DNA of 64,000 bases from Psychrobacillus sp. OK028 (GTDB taxonomy: Bacteria; Bacillota; Bacilli; Bacillales_A; Planococcaceae): positions 220,018 to 284,017 of the forward strand of contig NZ_FNHY01000005.1 in the NCBI RefSeq assembly GCF_900103605.1, in the 5' to 3' direction. The stretch's first letter is position 1, and each line of letters opens with the position of its first letter. The notes below the pieces were generated by a model. That model saw nothing but the letters and a program-made list of their open reading frames with translations. It ran no database searches and was not told where the DNA came from. Made by a program: the position numbers and the translations under genes. Shown one piece after another: positions 44,220 to 52,465 of this stretch.

Positions 44220-46374
44220 GATTCAACTTCTCCTTTTGTTTTTGACGTAATAGCTCAATTTTGGACAATCCTTGGTTTATAGGAATATCATCTCCTGATA
44301 CTTCTGATAATGTGTTTTGCCTAGCATTGGTATCTGCCAATAGAAACGCTTCTTCCATCCGTCTTGCTTCCTTTTCTATTGATCGATTTTCTCGAATACC
44401 ATTAACTTTTTGATTATTGCTTATTTCTACTTTTTCTTTATCTGAAGATTTCTTTGCCTTTTGAACAATGTGTTCAATGTCGCTTGCCAAATCTACTTTT
44501 GTTTGATTTTCTTCATGATCATGTTCTTGTGTTTTTAATAATTCATAGTCAAAGAAATAATTTACTTCTTCAATAGTTTTGTCTCGATATTTCTTATGAT
44601 GGTCAAGCAGAGTTGCGGTTTCATAACTTCTACCGTCTTCACTAGGCAAATAAATGTGTGACATATTTCGTGGATCATAACAAATAGGAATTTGCCAACT
44701 CCCCTTATTTCTTGCCTCTCCAAACCAATTTTCTTTAAGTGCGGTTTCACTACTGAAGCGCATTTTCTTATTAAACTCAATACCTTTATATGTTACTCTA
44801 GCTTTTGCAGTTGGTAAGAGGTGTAACTTCACGATATCCTCTGGATACGAACGGAGTTTTCCCGACCGATTCTTTATACCCCAATTCCATAGCTCACGGG
44901 GAATGAGTGAAACTTCATCGTTAATCATCATTTCATCCTGATTATATTCTTTCAGCCAATGATGATTATTGTGATGGAGTACACATCGAATAATCACACT
45001 AGTAAACTCCTGCAAAGTTAATGTAGCATCTAATCGATAATCCCTATCTCCCCTTACTTTAATATCTACATCTACGAAACCAGGTATAAAGGGTTTAACC
45101 TTTGTATGAATAGTTTTAAAATGTTGCTCGACAATCCCCTTCCAATCTCCTCGGTATGGTGGAGTATTTTCTACTTTTATATTAAATGCCGAAATAAGCC
45201 GTTCTACGTTGTATCCTTCTAACTCTCCTCGGTCGGCTAATAACGTTTGAGGAAGATAATGACAGTCCCATTCATCTTTTGTTATTTCAATACCGTATTC
45301 TTTACAATAGGAAACTTTATCACTAGCAGTGTTTGACAGTGCCATCATTGCTCCAAACCAAGAAGGACCTTCTAGTCCCACATACAGACCTGAAACCAAA
45401 CGGCTAAATACATCAATTACTACATAAATAACAGGGCGACCAATAATCCAATTTCGATTAAAAGAGCTAACGATATAGACGTCTGCAACCGTAGCGTCAA
45501 TTTGAAATTTTGTTCCTGGTCCGTAAAGTTCACCAACGGATGTTCCTAAGACTGCGCGATTCTCTAATTCGTATTTTCGATTCCCTTTTCTTTTTCTAAG
45601 TTTTTCTTCAGATTGGTAGGTCTTTTCATACCAATGTCGGAATTGCCTTAATGATGGTAGTTTGTCTTGTTCTAACAAAATAGGTTTTTTTACACCCTTA
45701 TCAAAGCGAAAATCTGCGACGAAATAAGTTTTCAACATTAGATTGAAAGTTGTCGAAAGCGGATTTTTCTTCGTAGTATGATAAAATCTCTTCACACTTA
45801 CTTCAAAAATTCTTTTAATTTCATCTGTTATGATAATACCTTCACCTATGACAGCGGCAAATTTCCTTGGTCTTCCATTCTTCTTATCTGTAAAAGTTTT
45901 TTCTTTTCCTTTGCCACCAGAATTTTGATAGTCAGGTAACAATGCGTTTTTCGTTTTACCCCTTTTCCAAAATTGCTTTAGGTGTTTATAATATAACCCC
46001 TTGCTTTTACTTGTCCTATTTATTTCCGCAGTAATTAAACGTCCTCTATTTTCACTTTCATATATTTCTGGCTCATGTGAAACTAGATTTTTTATTAATT
46101 CCCAACGTTTGTCTCTTAATAGTTTCCTTTCATCAGAAAGTTGATCTTCTGCTTGGTATATAAAACTATATGGTTCTCTATCGAAAAATGATAATAATTC
46201 TTCCGAGTGCAATTGATGTAAATCTGATATTTTCCGCTTGATTGGTAGGGCATTTTCTTTTTCAATCTGAATGGTGTAACAAATTACATTACCTTCATCG
46301 ATCCAAAGAATACGTTCTACGTGTTTATCCCCGTTAACTTCTTCTATGCTAATAATGTCATTAATTATGAACAC
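44200..46374 (-). CDS. tnsB: Tn7-like DDE transposase TnsB
   Basis: A 724-residue Mu/retroviral-integrase-type transposase that binds the transposon ends and joins them to target. The catalytic triad is Asp293 (KFQIDATVADVY), Asp381 (TLLADRGELEG) and Glu416 (GDWKGIVEQHF); the intervals of 88 and 35 residues equal those of E. coli TnsB (273/361/396). The N-terminal part contains DNA-binding helices, the C-terminus a TnsC-contacting tail. The start is GTG 46374 behind AGAAGG, 16 bp after tnsA. Confidence 0.94.
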   Translation of the reverse strand: MFIINDIISIEEVNGDKHVERILWIDEGNVICYTIQIEKENALPIKRKISDLHQLHSEELLSFFDREPYSFIYQAEDQLSDERKLLRDKRWELIKNLVSHEPEIYESENRGRLITAEINRTSKSKGLYYKHLKQFWKRGKTKNALLPDYQNSGGKGKEKTFTDKKNGRPRKFAAVIGEGIIITDEIKRIFEVSVKRFYHTTKKNPLSTTFNLMLKTYFVADFRFDKGVKKPILLEQDKLPSLRQFRHWYEKTYQSEEKLRKRKGNRKYELENRAVLGTSVGELYGPGTKFQIDATVADVYIVSSFNRNWIIGRPVIYVVIDVFSRLVSGLYVGLEGPSWFGAMMALSNTASDKVSYCKEYGIEITKDEWDCHYLPQTLLADRGELEGYNVERLISAFNIKVENTPPYRGDWKGIVEQHFKTIHTKVKPFIPGFVDVDIKVRGDRDYRLDATLTLQEFTSVIIRCVLHHNNHHWLKEYNQDEMMINDEVSLIPRELWNWGIKNRSGKLRSYPEDIVKLHLLPTAKARVTYKGIEFNKKMRFSSETALKENWFGEARNKGSWQIPICYDPRNMSHIYLPSEDGRSYETATLLDHHKKYRDKTIEEVNYFFDYELLKTQEHDHEENQTKVDLASDIEHIVQKAKKSSDKEKVEISNNQKVNGIRENRSIEKEARRMEEAFLLADTNARQNTLSEVSGDDIPINQGLSKIELLRQKQKEKLNHAGHRQ

Positions 46375-46389
46375 TTGATTCCTTCTCCC

Positions 46390-47193
46390 CTACATATTCT
46401 TGAAAACATCCTCCACCCAAAGATGAGTATGGATCTTTTGATTAATATCAACTTGTAGTTCTTGATGAGCAATTAAATACTTAAGAATTTCCAAACTCGT
46501 TCCATCTTCTAATTGAAAGGTTTTGTCAAATTCTGTTACCATTTCAATAATCGAAGTGTTATATTTTTTAATGAAAACTTTCATTTGTTGAGCATACGTA
46601 TTCAGTACCGCGTATGGTAAATCTTCGATATCGAAATAGGAAGAATGAAGCCATTCCACATTCTCAATAAGATTCCTCGGCATTTCTTTTTCCGTAACAA
46701 TTCCCCAGTCAATATTCCGTTCTTCCCAATAGGTACGTTCAATTTCGAATTTCTCAATGATTCTAGCATCTTCCAAACCTTTCGAAGGTTTTATTGTTCG
46801 TGCAATCTGTGTTGTTCCTGTTGAATCGGCGACCGTGATAAGAAAATCAGTAGTCATAACAATTGGTATCTGAGATTTTGGGTCAGTTGGGTGTTTGATT
46901 TCTTTAGTTGAGGCAATAAATAAAGTATCTTCACGATTCAGTGGGAACTGTTCTCTGATATCAACAACCGATTTATTCCATTCCAATATATAAAAATAAT
47001 CTTTTTCTAATTTGGATAAGAATTGATGGATTCTATTTGTTTTCCAGCCCTTTCCCCGTGTCGATAAACCACTTGAAGGGAAATCTTGGATGTTGATCCA
47101 GGGTTTATAATTCTCTCCCGTTCCTTGCCCCCGACCCTCTTTTTCCATTTCACTAATTTTCTTTTCGGTTAATTGAGTTTTTCTTTTTGCCAT
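46390..47193 (-). CDS. tnsA: Tn7-like endonuclease subunit TnsA
   Basis: A 267-residue restriction-endonuclease-fold protein that cuts the 5' ends of the transposon, allowing cut-and-paste movement. ATG 47193 follows AAAGGAGAGG. The active-site residues Glu63 (SKLEKDYFYIL), Asp116 (MTTDFLITVA) and Lys135 (ARTIKPSKG), with QFPL at 83-85, correspond to E63, D114 and K132 of Tn7 TnsA. It is the first gene of tnsABCD. The tns promoter must lie in the 47194-47461 AT-rich gap; boxes are not assigned. Confidence 0.93.
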   Translation of the reverse strand: MAKRKTQLTEKKISEMEKEGRGQGTGENYKPWINIQDFPSSGLSTRGKGWKTNRIHQFLSKLEKDYFYILEWNKSVVDIREQFPLNREDTLFIASTKEIKHPTDPKSQIPIVMTTDFLITVADSTGTTQIARTIKPSKGLEDARIIEKFEIERTYWEERNIDWGIVTEKEMPRNLIENVEWLHSSYFDIEDLPYAVLNTYAQQMKVFIKKYNTSIIEMVTEFDKTFQLEDGTSLEILKYLIAHQELQVDINQKIHTHLWVEDVFKNM

Positions 47194-47461
47194 TGTCTTC
47201 CCTCTCCTTTGTTGTACTTCCTTGTTACTATCATAAACAGAAGGATATCCCCTAACATAGTCTAGATTTTCCCAGTTCAATTTCACCGAAAAGAATAAAA
47301 AAGATAAAGTATAGAATCTAATAATATTTTTTCACCATAAAAAATTTGTTTTTTCATTATTCGTTGTAAATTATGATTTACATATATATTTTTATCTTTG
47401 ACACTAAATGTAATTTATAAACTACTTAAATTAATGAGTTTCTAATTAAATCATCAAAAAA

Positions 47462-47485
47462 GGACTTGGATTTTAATCCAAGTCC
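47462..47485 (-). terminator. Terminator overlapping a stop codon
   Basis: GGACTTGGATT / AATCCAAGTCC, followed by T6 on the minus strand. The last four codons and stop of the 47473-47952 gene are inside the stem. Confidence 0.85.
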
Positions 47486-47952
47486 ATTCTTATTGTTAAA
47501 AAGTCATTTACTTTATGTACGTTCCTCTGAAGCTTTTCTTTATTTTCATGCGCACAGTAAGTTAATACATTGGTAAATAGTAACTTAATCTCTTTTATTA
47601 ATATATTGTCTAAGTGCTCTCGATTGATAACCTTAGGTAGCGGTCGGTCTTCAGTTGCAATTATTAATAAATCCCGCCATGTACTAGGCGTGTTTATTCT
47701 ACCTTGCAGTATTGCCTTTAATCCGCCGTTTACTGATAGATCGTTTAAAGTTAGTAAATATCCTTCTAAGTATCTAATGGATATTTTATCTGTTTTACTA
47801 TCAAGAAATTTTTCAACTTGTATTTTTAATTCAGAGGGTTTTATTTTGGTATCATATTTGTAAATCAAGTTTTTCCTCAATTTAGTTAAAAATTCTTCGT
47901 ACCGTTCTTCGGGTAATGATTTAATCGTAACTCTAATATTTTCGATATACAA
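47473..47952 (-). CDS. Hypothetical protein between the right end and tnsA
   Basis: A 159-residue soluble, mostly helical protein starting with TTG 47952 behind GGGGGAGG. Segments include RYEEFLTKLRKNLIYKYDTK, VEKFLDSKTDKISIRYLEGY and INREHLDNILIKEIKLLFTN. There is no signal peptide, metal motif or recognisable domain. Its place on the far side of tnsA from the other tns genes, within the element, means that it is cargo or an accessory transposition factor. Its strong ribosome site argues that it is real. Confidence 0.6.
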   Translation of the reverse strand: MYIENIRVTIKSLPEERYEEFLTKLRKNLIYKYDTKIKPSELKIQVEKFLDSKTDKISIRYLEGYLLTLNDLSVNGGLKAILQGRINTPSTWRDLLIIATEDRPLPKVINREHLDNILIKEIKLLFTNVLTYCAHENKEKLQRNVHKVNDFLTIRMDLD

Positions 47953-48148
47953 TGTTCCTCCCCCTTTTTATATTCTTGTTCTATCTCATTTCTACTTTTG
48001 TATGTAAAACTCCTTCAATAAAAAGGTTGGTTATTATAATAATAACTGGTACCGTCCTATCACAAAACTAAAATTCGAATGTGTAAATGAAAAAAAGTAT
48101 AACTAGCTGCATCAAAAAATGAGATTCTTTTCGGTTAATATAAATAAA

Positions 48149-48178
48149 AATAGCCCAGTTCATATTGAACGGGCTATT
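48149..48178. terminator. Intrinsic terminator
   Basis: AATAGCCC-A-GTTC / GAAC-GGGCTATT, A-rich before and T-rich after. The 47953-48297 gap holds this hairpin and the partial repeat G only. Confidence 0.8.
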
Positions 48179-48198
48179 CTTACATTTATTTTTATCAC

Positions 48199-48232
48199 TT
48201 GTTAAACTAAAGCACCCGTGAGTTGAATAAGA
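48199..48232 (-). repeat. Dispersed repeat, half copy G
   Basis: CTTGTTAAACTAAAGCACCC then GTGAGTTGAATAAG: the second half of the repeat only, on the right side of the transposon core. Confidence 0.75.
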
Positions 48233-48297
48233 AAACTCGAGCTGTATAAGTCCCCTACACTGTTTTTTTTGTGGGGGTGCCTCTTTTGGATGATATT

Positions 48298-48957
48298 TCA
48301 GTTTATTTTTTCTTGGTTAATATTATATATATTAATTTCTAATGTTTGGTTTTCAGTTGTTGATGTTGGAATAATTTCTACTAAAGACTCCCTGGTTTCT
48401 GTTTCAATTTCTTTTCCTATATTGATATCAGTTAGATTGTCTTTTTGTATAGATGTGTATATTTCTATAATTAGTTTTTTGGATTGTTTTTTTGTGAGTA
48501 TATTTATAACCGTTGTATATCCTTTAATTTCGAGTTTTTTTTGGACTGTTGTGTTTATTTTATTTAATAGTTGGTTAATTTCTAATGTTGATTTAATGGA
48601 ATCATTTGGAACAATGATTTCCTTATAAACTCCAATTGAATATTCTTTAAAAATTGTTTTTTGTGCTAGTTCATAAACAATTTTTTCAATATCTTTTTCA
48701 ATACTTTTTAGATACTGTTGGGTGCCATTTACTCGAATATTGATTTCTTCGTTTTGAAGATGTATTCCAATAAACGTTATAGTAAAGTCTTGTTTTTCTA
48801 GTTCACTTTTTATTTTTTTAGTTAGATTATTAGTATTTTCGATTAGTACTTCATTTGAGTATTCTTTTTTGGATTCTTTTGCGAATACACTCTCATTATT
48901 TGGATAATGAGAGTAGGTCCAAATTCCACTAAGTATTAAAAGAACGAGTGCACTCAT
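48298..48957 (-). CDS. Membrane-anchored extracellular protein, DUF4030-like
   Basis: A 219-residue protein with one N-terminal span (ALVLLILSGIWTYSHY) and an extracellular alpha/beta region consisting of two similar halves: FTITFIGIHLQNEEINIRVN and TTVINILTKKQSKKLIIEIY. The arrangement resembles DUF4030-type proteins of Bacillus. ATG 48957 has no box; an in-frame ATT 21 bases upstream lies eight bases after AAAGGAG and might be the true start, adding INLKKNI. Function is unknown. The surroundings are unusually AT-rich. Confidence 0.6.
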   Translation of the reverse strand: MSALVLLILSGIWTYSHYPNNESVFAKESKKEYSNEVLIENTNNLTKKIKSELEKQDFTITFIGIHLQNEEINIRVNGTQQYLKSIEKDIEKIVYELAQKTIFKEYSIGVYKEIIVPNDSIKSTLEINQLLNKINTTVQKKLEIKGYTTVINILTKKQSKKLIIEIYTSIQKDNLTDINIGKEIETETRESLVEIIPTSTTENQTLEINIYNINQEKIN

Positions 48958-49279
48958 TATATTTTTTTTAAGATTAATGATTCTTACTCCTTTCCTAAAA
49001 ATTTTTATTAAGAATTAGTTGTTAGTATTTAAAGTTTTTTCAATTCCATACATGCATCGTATGTTATTTTTTAATAAATAAACTTTGAAAGTGTTTAATA
49101 TGCGAGCTCCTCTAAAAAAAAGCCTACTACGTGTTAGGAAGTATTGTTTTTGTAGAACTTGAGAGGAATACTAGGGACGTGTCAACGGTAAATCGCAAGA
49201 CCGTAAGGAGAATTTAAGGAATTGATACGTAAGGGGATTTTCCACCCTTTTGCATATTTCTTCGTACATCTAATGGTAA

Positions 49280-49365
49280 CTCCTTGTTCAACTAAACTGC
49301 CACTTTACTTCAATAAGAAAAAAGGCTTTACTCCTTCTTGAAGTAAAGCACCCGTTAGTGGAAGA
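49280..49365 (-). repeat. Double-hairpin dispersed repeat, copy H
   Basis: CCTTGTTCAACTAAACTGCC, ACTTTACTTCAATAAG, GGCTTTACTCCTTCTTGAAG, TAAAGCACCCGTTAGTGGAA. It lies 20 bp past the stop of the 49386-49919 gene. The rest of 48958-49279 is AT-rich with no gene recognised. Confidence 0.85.
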
Positions 49366-49385
49366 AGAAAAATTTTTGATTCGAT

Positions 49386-49919
49386 TCAATAATCAATAGA
49401 ATTTGCTATTTCAACCAAGTTTTCGGGAGTAACTTTATCTAAAACCTGCTTATTGATACTTAGCATATACTGCCAATTTCCTCTTTCAAAAACAAGCACG
49501 TTAAAACCCGAAATAGTCATATAAGTGGCTTCATTCCCATTATTTAATTCAAAGGTTTTTAACACATACTTCTCTCGTTTAGGAATGCCGTACTTAATAG
49601 GTCGAACATCAATTTTATAATGATTTTCAGATGATAAATCACTGATAAATTCTACTTCAAATGAGTCATTGGTGTCGCCCTCTAAATCATTAAATCTTCC
49701 GAAATGGTGAGTGAAGCTTAGCGGGGGAACTCTAATTGGTAGCTCTAGTCTTTGTTTAAAATGTTGTTCAAAATCTTTCGATGCTTCTTCCACAGTCTTA
49801 TACCCGATTTCAGGATATATTTCTTCATAAGGACTGGGCTTATTGTTTGCAGTTGCAAATACGGTCAATAAAAATAACAAACAAAATGAAAGCAGAAATA
49901 GGGAAATAGTTCTGGTCAT
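49386..49919 (-). CDS. Secreted protein, unknown, C-terminus like DUF4367
   Basis: A 177-residue exported protein. ATG 49919 is chosen because GAGGTG lies six bases upstream; an earlier GTG overlaps that box. The signal peptide is MTRTISLFLLSFCLLFLLTV, cut near ATA. The mature protein has VEEASKDFEQHFKQRLELPI and a C-terminal beta region (FNVLVFERGNWQYMLSINKQ, then TPENLVEIANSI) similar in pattern to DUF4367 domains in anti-sigma-like proteins. It is the cargo gene nearest the right end and carries repeat copy H downstream. Confidence 0.65.
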   Translation of the reverse strand: MTRTISLFLLSFCLLFLLTVFATANNKPSPYEEIYPEIGYKTVEEASKDFEQHFKQRLELPIRVPPLSFTHHFGRFNDLEGDTNDSFEVEFISDLSSENHYKIDVRPIKYGIPKREKYVLKTFELNNGNEATYMTISGFNVLVFERGNWQYMLSINKQVLDKVTPENLVEIANSIDY

Positions 49920-50075
49920 TTTCTTCACCTCAAAGTATCTTTAGGTGTATTATTCCCAGCTTAATGAAAATTATGTAATTGACATTTCTGGTCGTAAATA
50001 ATGCTTCGCATTGGACTGTGATTTCCTCTTTCGATTCAACATATTATTTACTACTATACTTTAGATGAAAGTAAA

Positions 50076-50109
50076 AAAGCACGACCCAATTAAACCTGGA
50101 TCGTGCTTT
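50076..50109. terminator. Terminator just inside the transposon right end
   Basis: AAAGCACGA / TCGTGCTTT, 27 bp inside the outermost TnsB site group. It may protect the element from transcription coming out of glmS. Confidence 0.7.
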
Positions 50110-50135
50110 AAATTAATTTTTTTATTGAAAATGTT

Positions 50136-50222
50136 AGTTCACGACTTTTTTGTCCAGTTCACAACTTTTTTGTCCAGTCCACAACTTTTTTGTCCAGTTC
50201 ACGACTTTTTTGTCATTCAACA
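50136..50222 (-). repeat. Transposon right end with four TnsB-type sites
   Basis: Sites AGTTCACGACTTTTTTGT and variants start at 50136, 50156, 50176 and 50196, exactly 20 bp apart; two have CACAAC in place of CACGAC. The terminus ACA is 50220-50222. Tn7 right ends also have four close-packed sites. Confidence 0.9.
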
Positions 50223-50227
50223 TTATA
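50223..50227. repeat. Target-site duplication, right copy (TTATA)
   Basis: TTATA, identical to 30410-30414, lying 19 bp from the glmS stop codon. Confidence 0.85.
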
Positions 50228-50246
50228 TTATTTCAAACCCACAATA

Positions 50247-52049
50247 TTACTCCACTGTTACTGATTTTGCTAGATTTCTAGGTTTATCTACGTCACAGTC
50301 TCTGTGCAATGCTGCGTAATAGCTAATTAGTTGTAATGGAATTACCGCAACTAGTGGAGCGAAAAGCTGGTTTACTTTTGGAAGTACGTAGCGATCTCCT
50401 TCTTCCTCATGGCCCTCCATTGCAATAATGCAAGGGTTAGCACCACGTGCCACTACTTCTTTTACGTTACCGCGAATATTTAGGCTTACTGCTTGCTGAG
50501 TAGCTAATGCAATGATTGGTGTACCGTCTTCAATAAGAGCAATTGTACCGTGTTTTAGTTCTCCTCCAGCAAAGCCTTCAGCTTGGATATAAGAAATTTC
50601 TTTAAGTTTTAATGCACCTTCTTGGCTTACATAGAAATCTATGTTACGTCCGATGAAAAAGGCATTTCTAGTTGTTGCTAAAAACTCTGTAGCAATTTCT
50701 TCCATCTCTTCTTTAGAATCTACAATTGCTTGAACCGCATTTGCTACAATTCCTAATTCTTTTATAACATCAAAGTCTAGCGTTTTTCCTTGAGATTGCG
50801 CATATACAGAAGCAGTAACCATTAATACTGCAACCTGTGCTACGTAAGCTTTTGTAGAAGCAACGGCAATCTCTGGACCTGCGTGAAGTAAAAGTGTGTG
50901 ATCTGCTTCACGGGAAAGAGTAGAACCTGGTACGTTTGTCATTGTAATGGTTGGATATCCCATTTCTTTTATCTTCACTAGTACCTGTCTGCTATCTGCC
51001 GTTTCTCCCGATTGTGTTAGGAACATGAAAATTGGTTTTTCTGATAGTAGTGGCATATTATAGCCAAATTCACTTGAAATATGCACTTCTACTGGGATAC
51101 CCGCAATTTTTTCAAAGTATTCTTTTCCGATTAGCCCACCATGGTAGCTTGTTCCAGCGGCAATGATGTACAACCGGTCAGCGTCTTGAAGTGCTGATAA
51201 AATGGCAGGGTCAATCGTAAGTTCCCCTTGCTCATTTTGGTAAGCTTGAATAATTTTACGAATAACAGCTGGCTGCTCATCGATTTCTTTTAACATATAG
51301 TGAGGATATGTTCCTTTTTCAATATCGCTCATATCTAACTCTGCTTTATATGGAGCACGTTCCACTTTTGTGCCTTCCAATGTTTGGATTTCTACAGAAT
51401 CTTTGCGTACGATTACGATTTCTTGATCATGAAGCTCAACATACTGCTCAGTTACTTGAAGCATCGCCATTGCATCCGAAGCGACAACGTTGAATCCGTC
51501 TCCAACACCTACTAGTAATGGTGATTTGTTTTTCGCCACATAAATAGTATCCTCGTCTTCGTTATCAAGTAAAGCAAGAGCATAGGACCCATGTATTAAA
51601 TGCAAAGTTTTGCGAAGTGCATCAATTGTAGATAACCCGTCTTTAGAAAAACGTTCGATAAGTTGTACAATTACTTCCGTATCTGTATCAGAAGTCATTT
51701 CCACACCAGCTAAATATGCTTTTTTCATCAAATGATAGTTTTCAATTACTCCGTTATGCACTAATGTGAAACGTTTTGTTGTACTTTGATGAGGATGAGC
51801 ATTTTCATGGTTGGGGACACCGTGAGTTGCCCAGCGAGTATGACCAATTCCAACTGTTGCACCCACTTCTCCATCTACTACATCTCGTAAGTCTGCAATG
51901 CGACCTTTTTCTTTGAATACCATTACTCCATCTTCGTTTAATACAGCAATACCTGCTGAATCATAGCCACGGTATTCTAATTTCTCTAATCCTTTTAACA
52001 AAATCTCTTTTGCATCTATTTCTCCAATATAACCAACAATTCCACACAT
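50247..52049 (-). CDS. glmS: Glutamine-fructose-6-phosphate aminotransferase
   Basis: A 600-residue enzyme that makes glucosamine-6-phosphate from fructose-6-phosphate and glutamine, the first step to UDP-GlcNAc for the cell wall. ATG 52049 gives mature MCGIVGYIG with the N-terminal catalytic Cys; the box is GGAGG. The glutaminase domain (residues 1-240, with [13 protein letters not shown]) is followed by two SIS domains ([36 protein letters not shown]) and the conserved end [17 protein letters not shown]. That C-terminal coding sequence is what TnsD recognises. Transcription is controlled by the ribozyme upstream. Confidence 0.97.
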   Translation of the reverse strand: MCGIVGYIGEIDAKEILLKGLEKLEYRGYDSAGIAVLNEDGVMVFKEKGRIADLRDVVDGEVGATVGIGHTRWATHGVPNHENAHPHQSTTKRFTLVHNGVIENYHLMKKAYLAGVEMTSDTDTEVIVQLIERFSKDGLSTIDALRKTLHLIHGSYALALLDNEDEDTIYVAKNKSPLLVGVGDGFNVVASDAMAMLQVTEQYVELHDQEIVIVRKDSVEIQTLEGTKVERAPYKAELDMSDIEKGTYPHYMLKEIDEQPAVIRKIIQAYQNEQGELTIDPAILSALQDADRLYIIAAGTSYHGGLIGKEYFEKIAGIPVEVHISSEFGYNMPLLSEKPIFMFLTQSGETADSRQVLVKIKEMGYPTITMTNVPGSTLSREADHTLLLHAGPEIAVASTKAYVAQVAVLMVTASVYAQSQGKTLDFDVIKELGIVANAVQAIVDSKEEMEEIATEFLATTRNAFFIGRNIDFYVSQEGALKLKEISYIQAEGFAGGELKHGTIALIEDGTPIIALATQQAVSLNIRGNVKEVVARGANPCIIAMEGHEEEGDRYVLPKVNQLFAPLVAVIPLQLISYYAALHRDCDVDKPRNLAKSVTVE

Positions 52050-52109
52050 AATAAAATTTCCTCCGTTTACATTCATGTCAAAATAAGCTATCTACAATTG
52101 ATATGTAGT

Positions 52110-52284
52110 AGCCGATTAAGCTAAGAATGCCTTCTAATCCCTCTGTCATCCAATCGCTTGAATGTTTTAAGAAATAGAATTACAACCGGGCAAATACGGT
52201 CGGGAGGCATCCGCCGAAATTTCGATAACCTCCACCTCGTCTGCTGAAGATGATTTTCCGTCCAATTTCTTCAGCTCTGGCGCT
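52110..52284 (-). promoter_or_regulatory. glmS ribozyme/riboswitch
   Basis: On the minus strand the leader contains AGCGCCAGAGCT (cleavage expected between 52284 and 52283), GACGAGGTGGAGGTTATCGA, AATTTCGGCGGATGCCTCCC and, further on, ACAGAGGGATTAG. These are the catalytic core blocks of the glmS ribozyme, which cleaves its own mRNA when glucosamine-6-phosphate binds. The 3' boundary is approximate. The flanking parts of 52050-52465 hold the glmS promoter upstream and the ggt terminator. Confidence 0.93.
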
Positions 52285-52423
52285 ATAATTGTTTTCTATG
52301 TTTTACGCGTTATCTATCCTCCATTTCTACGCGGTTACAAATGCTAGATTTGCAACTTCTACATTATATATGTTCATATTATGCTCGTCAATTTTAAGGG
52401 TGCAAAAGGTTTTCAAAATTTAA

Positions 52424-52449
52424 AGAACTATTACCAAAGTAATAGCTCT
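52424..52449 (-). terminator. Weak intrinsic terminator after ggt
   Basis: AGCTATTAC-TTTG-GTAATAGTTCT followed by TTTAAATTTT on the minus strand. Confidence 0.6.
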
Positions 52450-52465
52450 CTCCTAACTTATTAGC

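Larger units (their letters stand above)
30415..50222. mobile_element. Complete Tn7-like transposon at attTn7, carrying CBASS
   Basis: A 19,808-bp element bounded by 5'-TGT...ACA-3' and the duplication TTATA. The left end begins TGTTCAGTTACAAAAAAG and the right end, read inward, TGTTGAATGACAAAAAAG. The right end is 24 bp after the glmS stop codon and nearest to tnsA, the standard Tn7 orientation. It encodes TnsA, TnsB, TnsC and TnsD with intact motifs but no TnsE, a short type II CBASS, a NYN protein and a set of small secreted proteins. The TnsB-type sites of both ends are identical at their core, so the element may be active. Confidence 0.93.
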
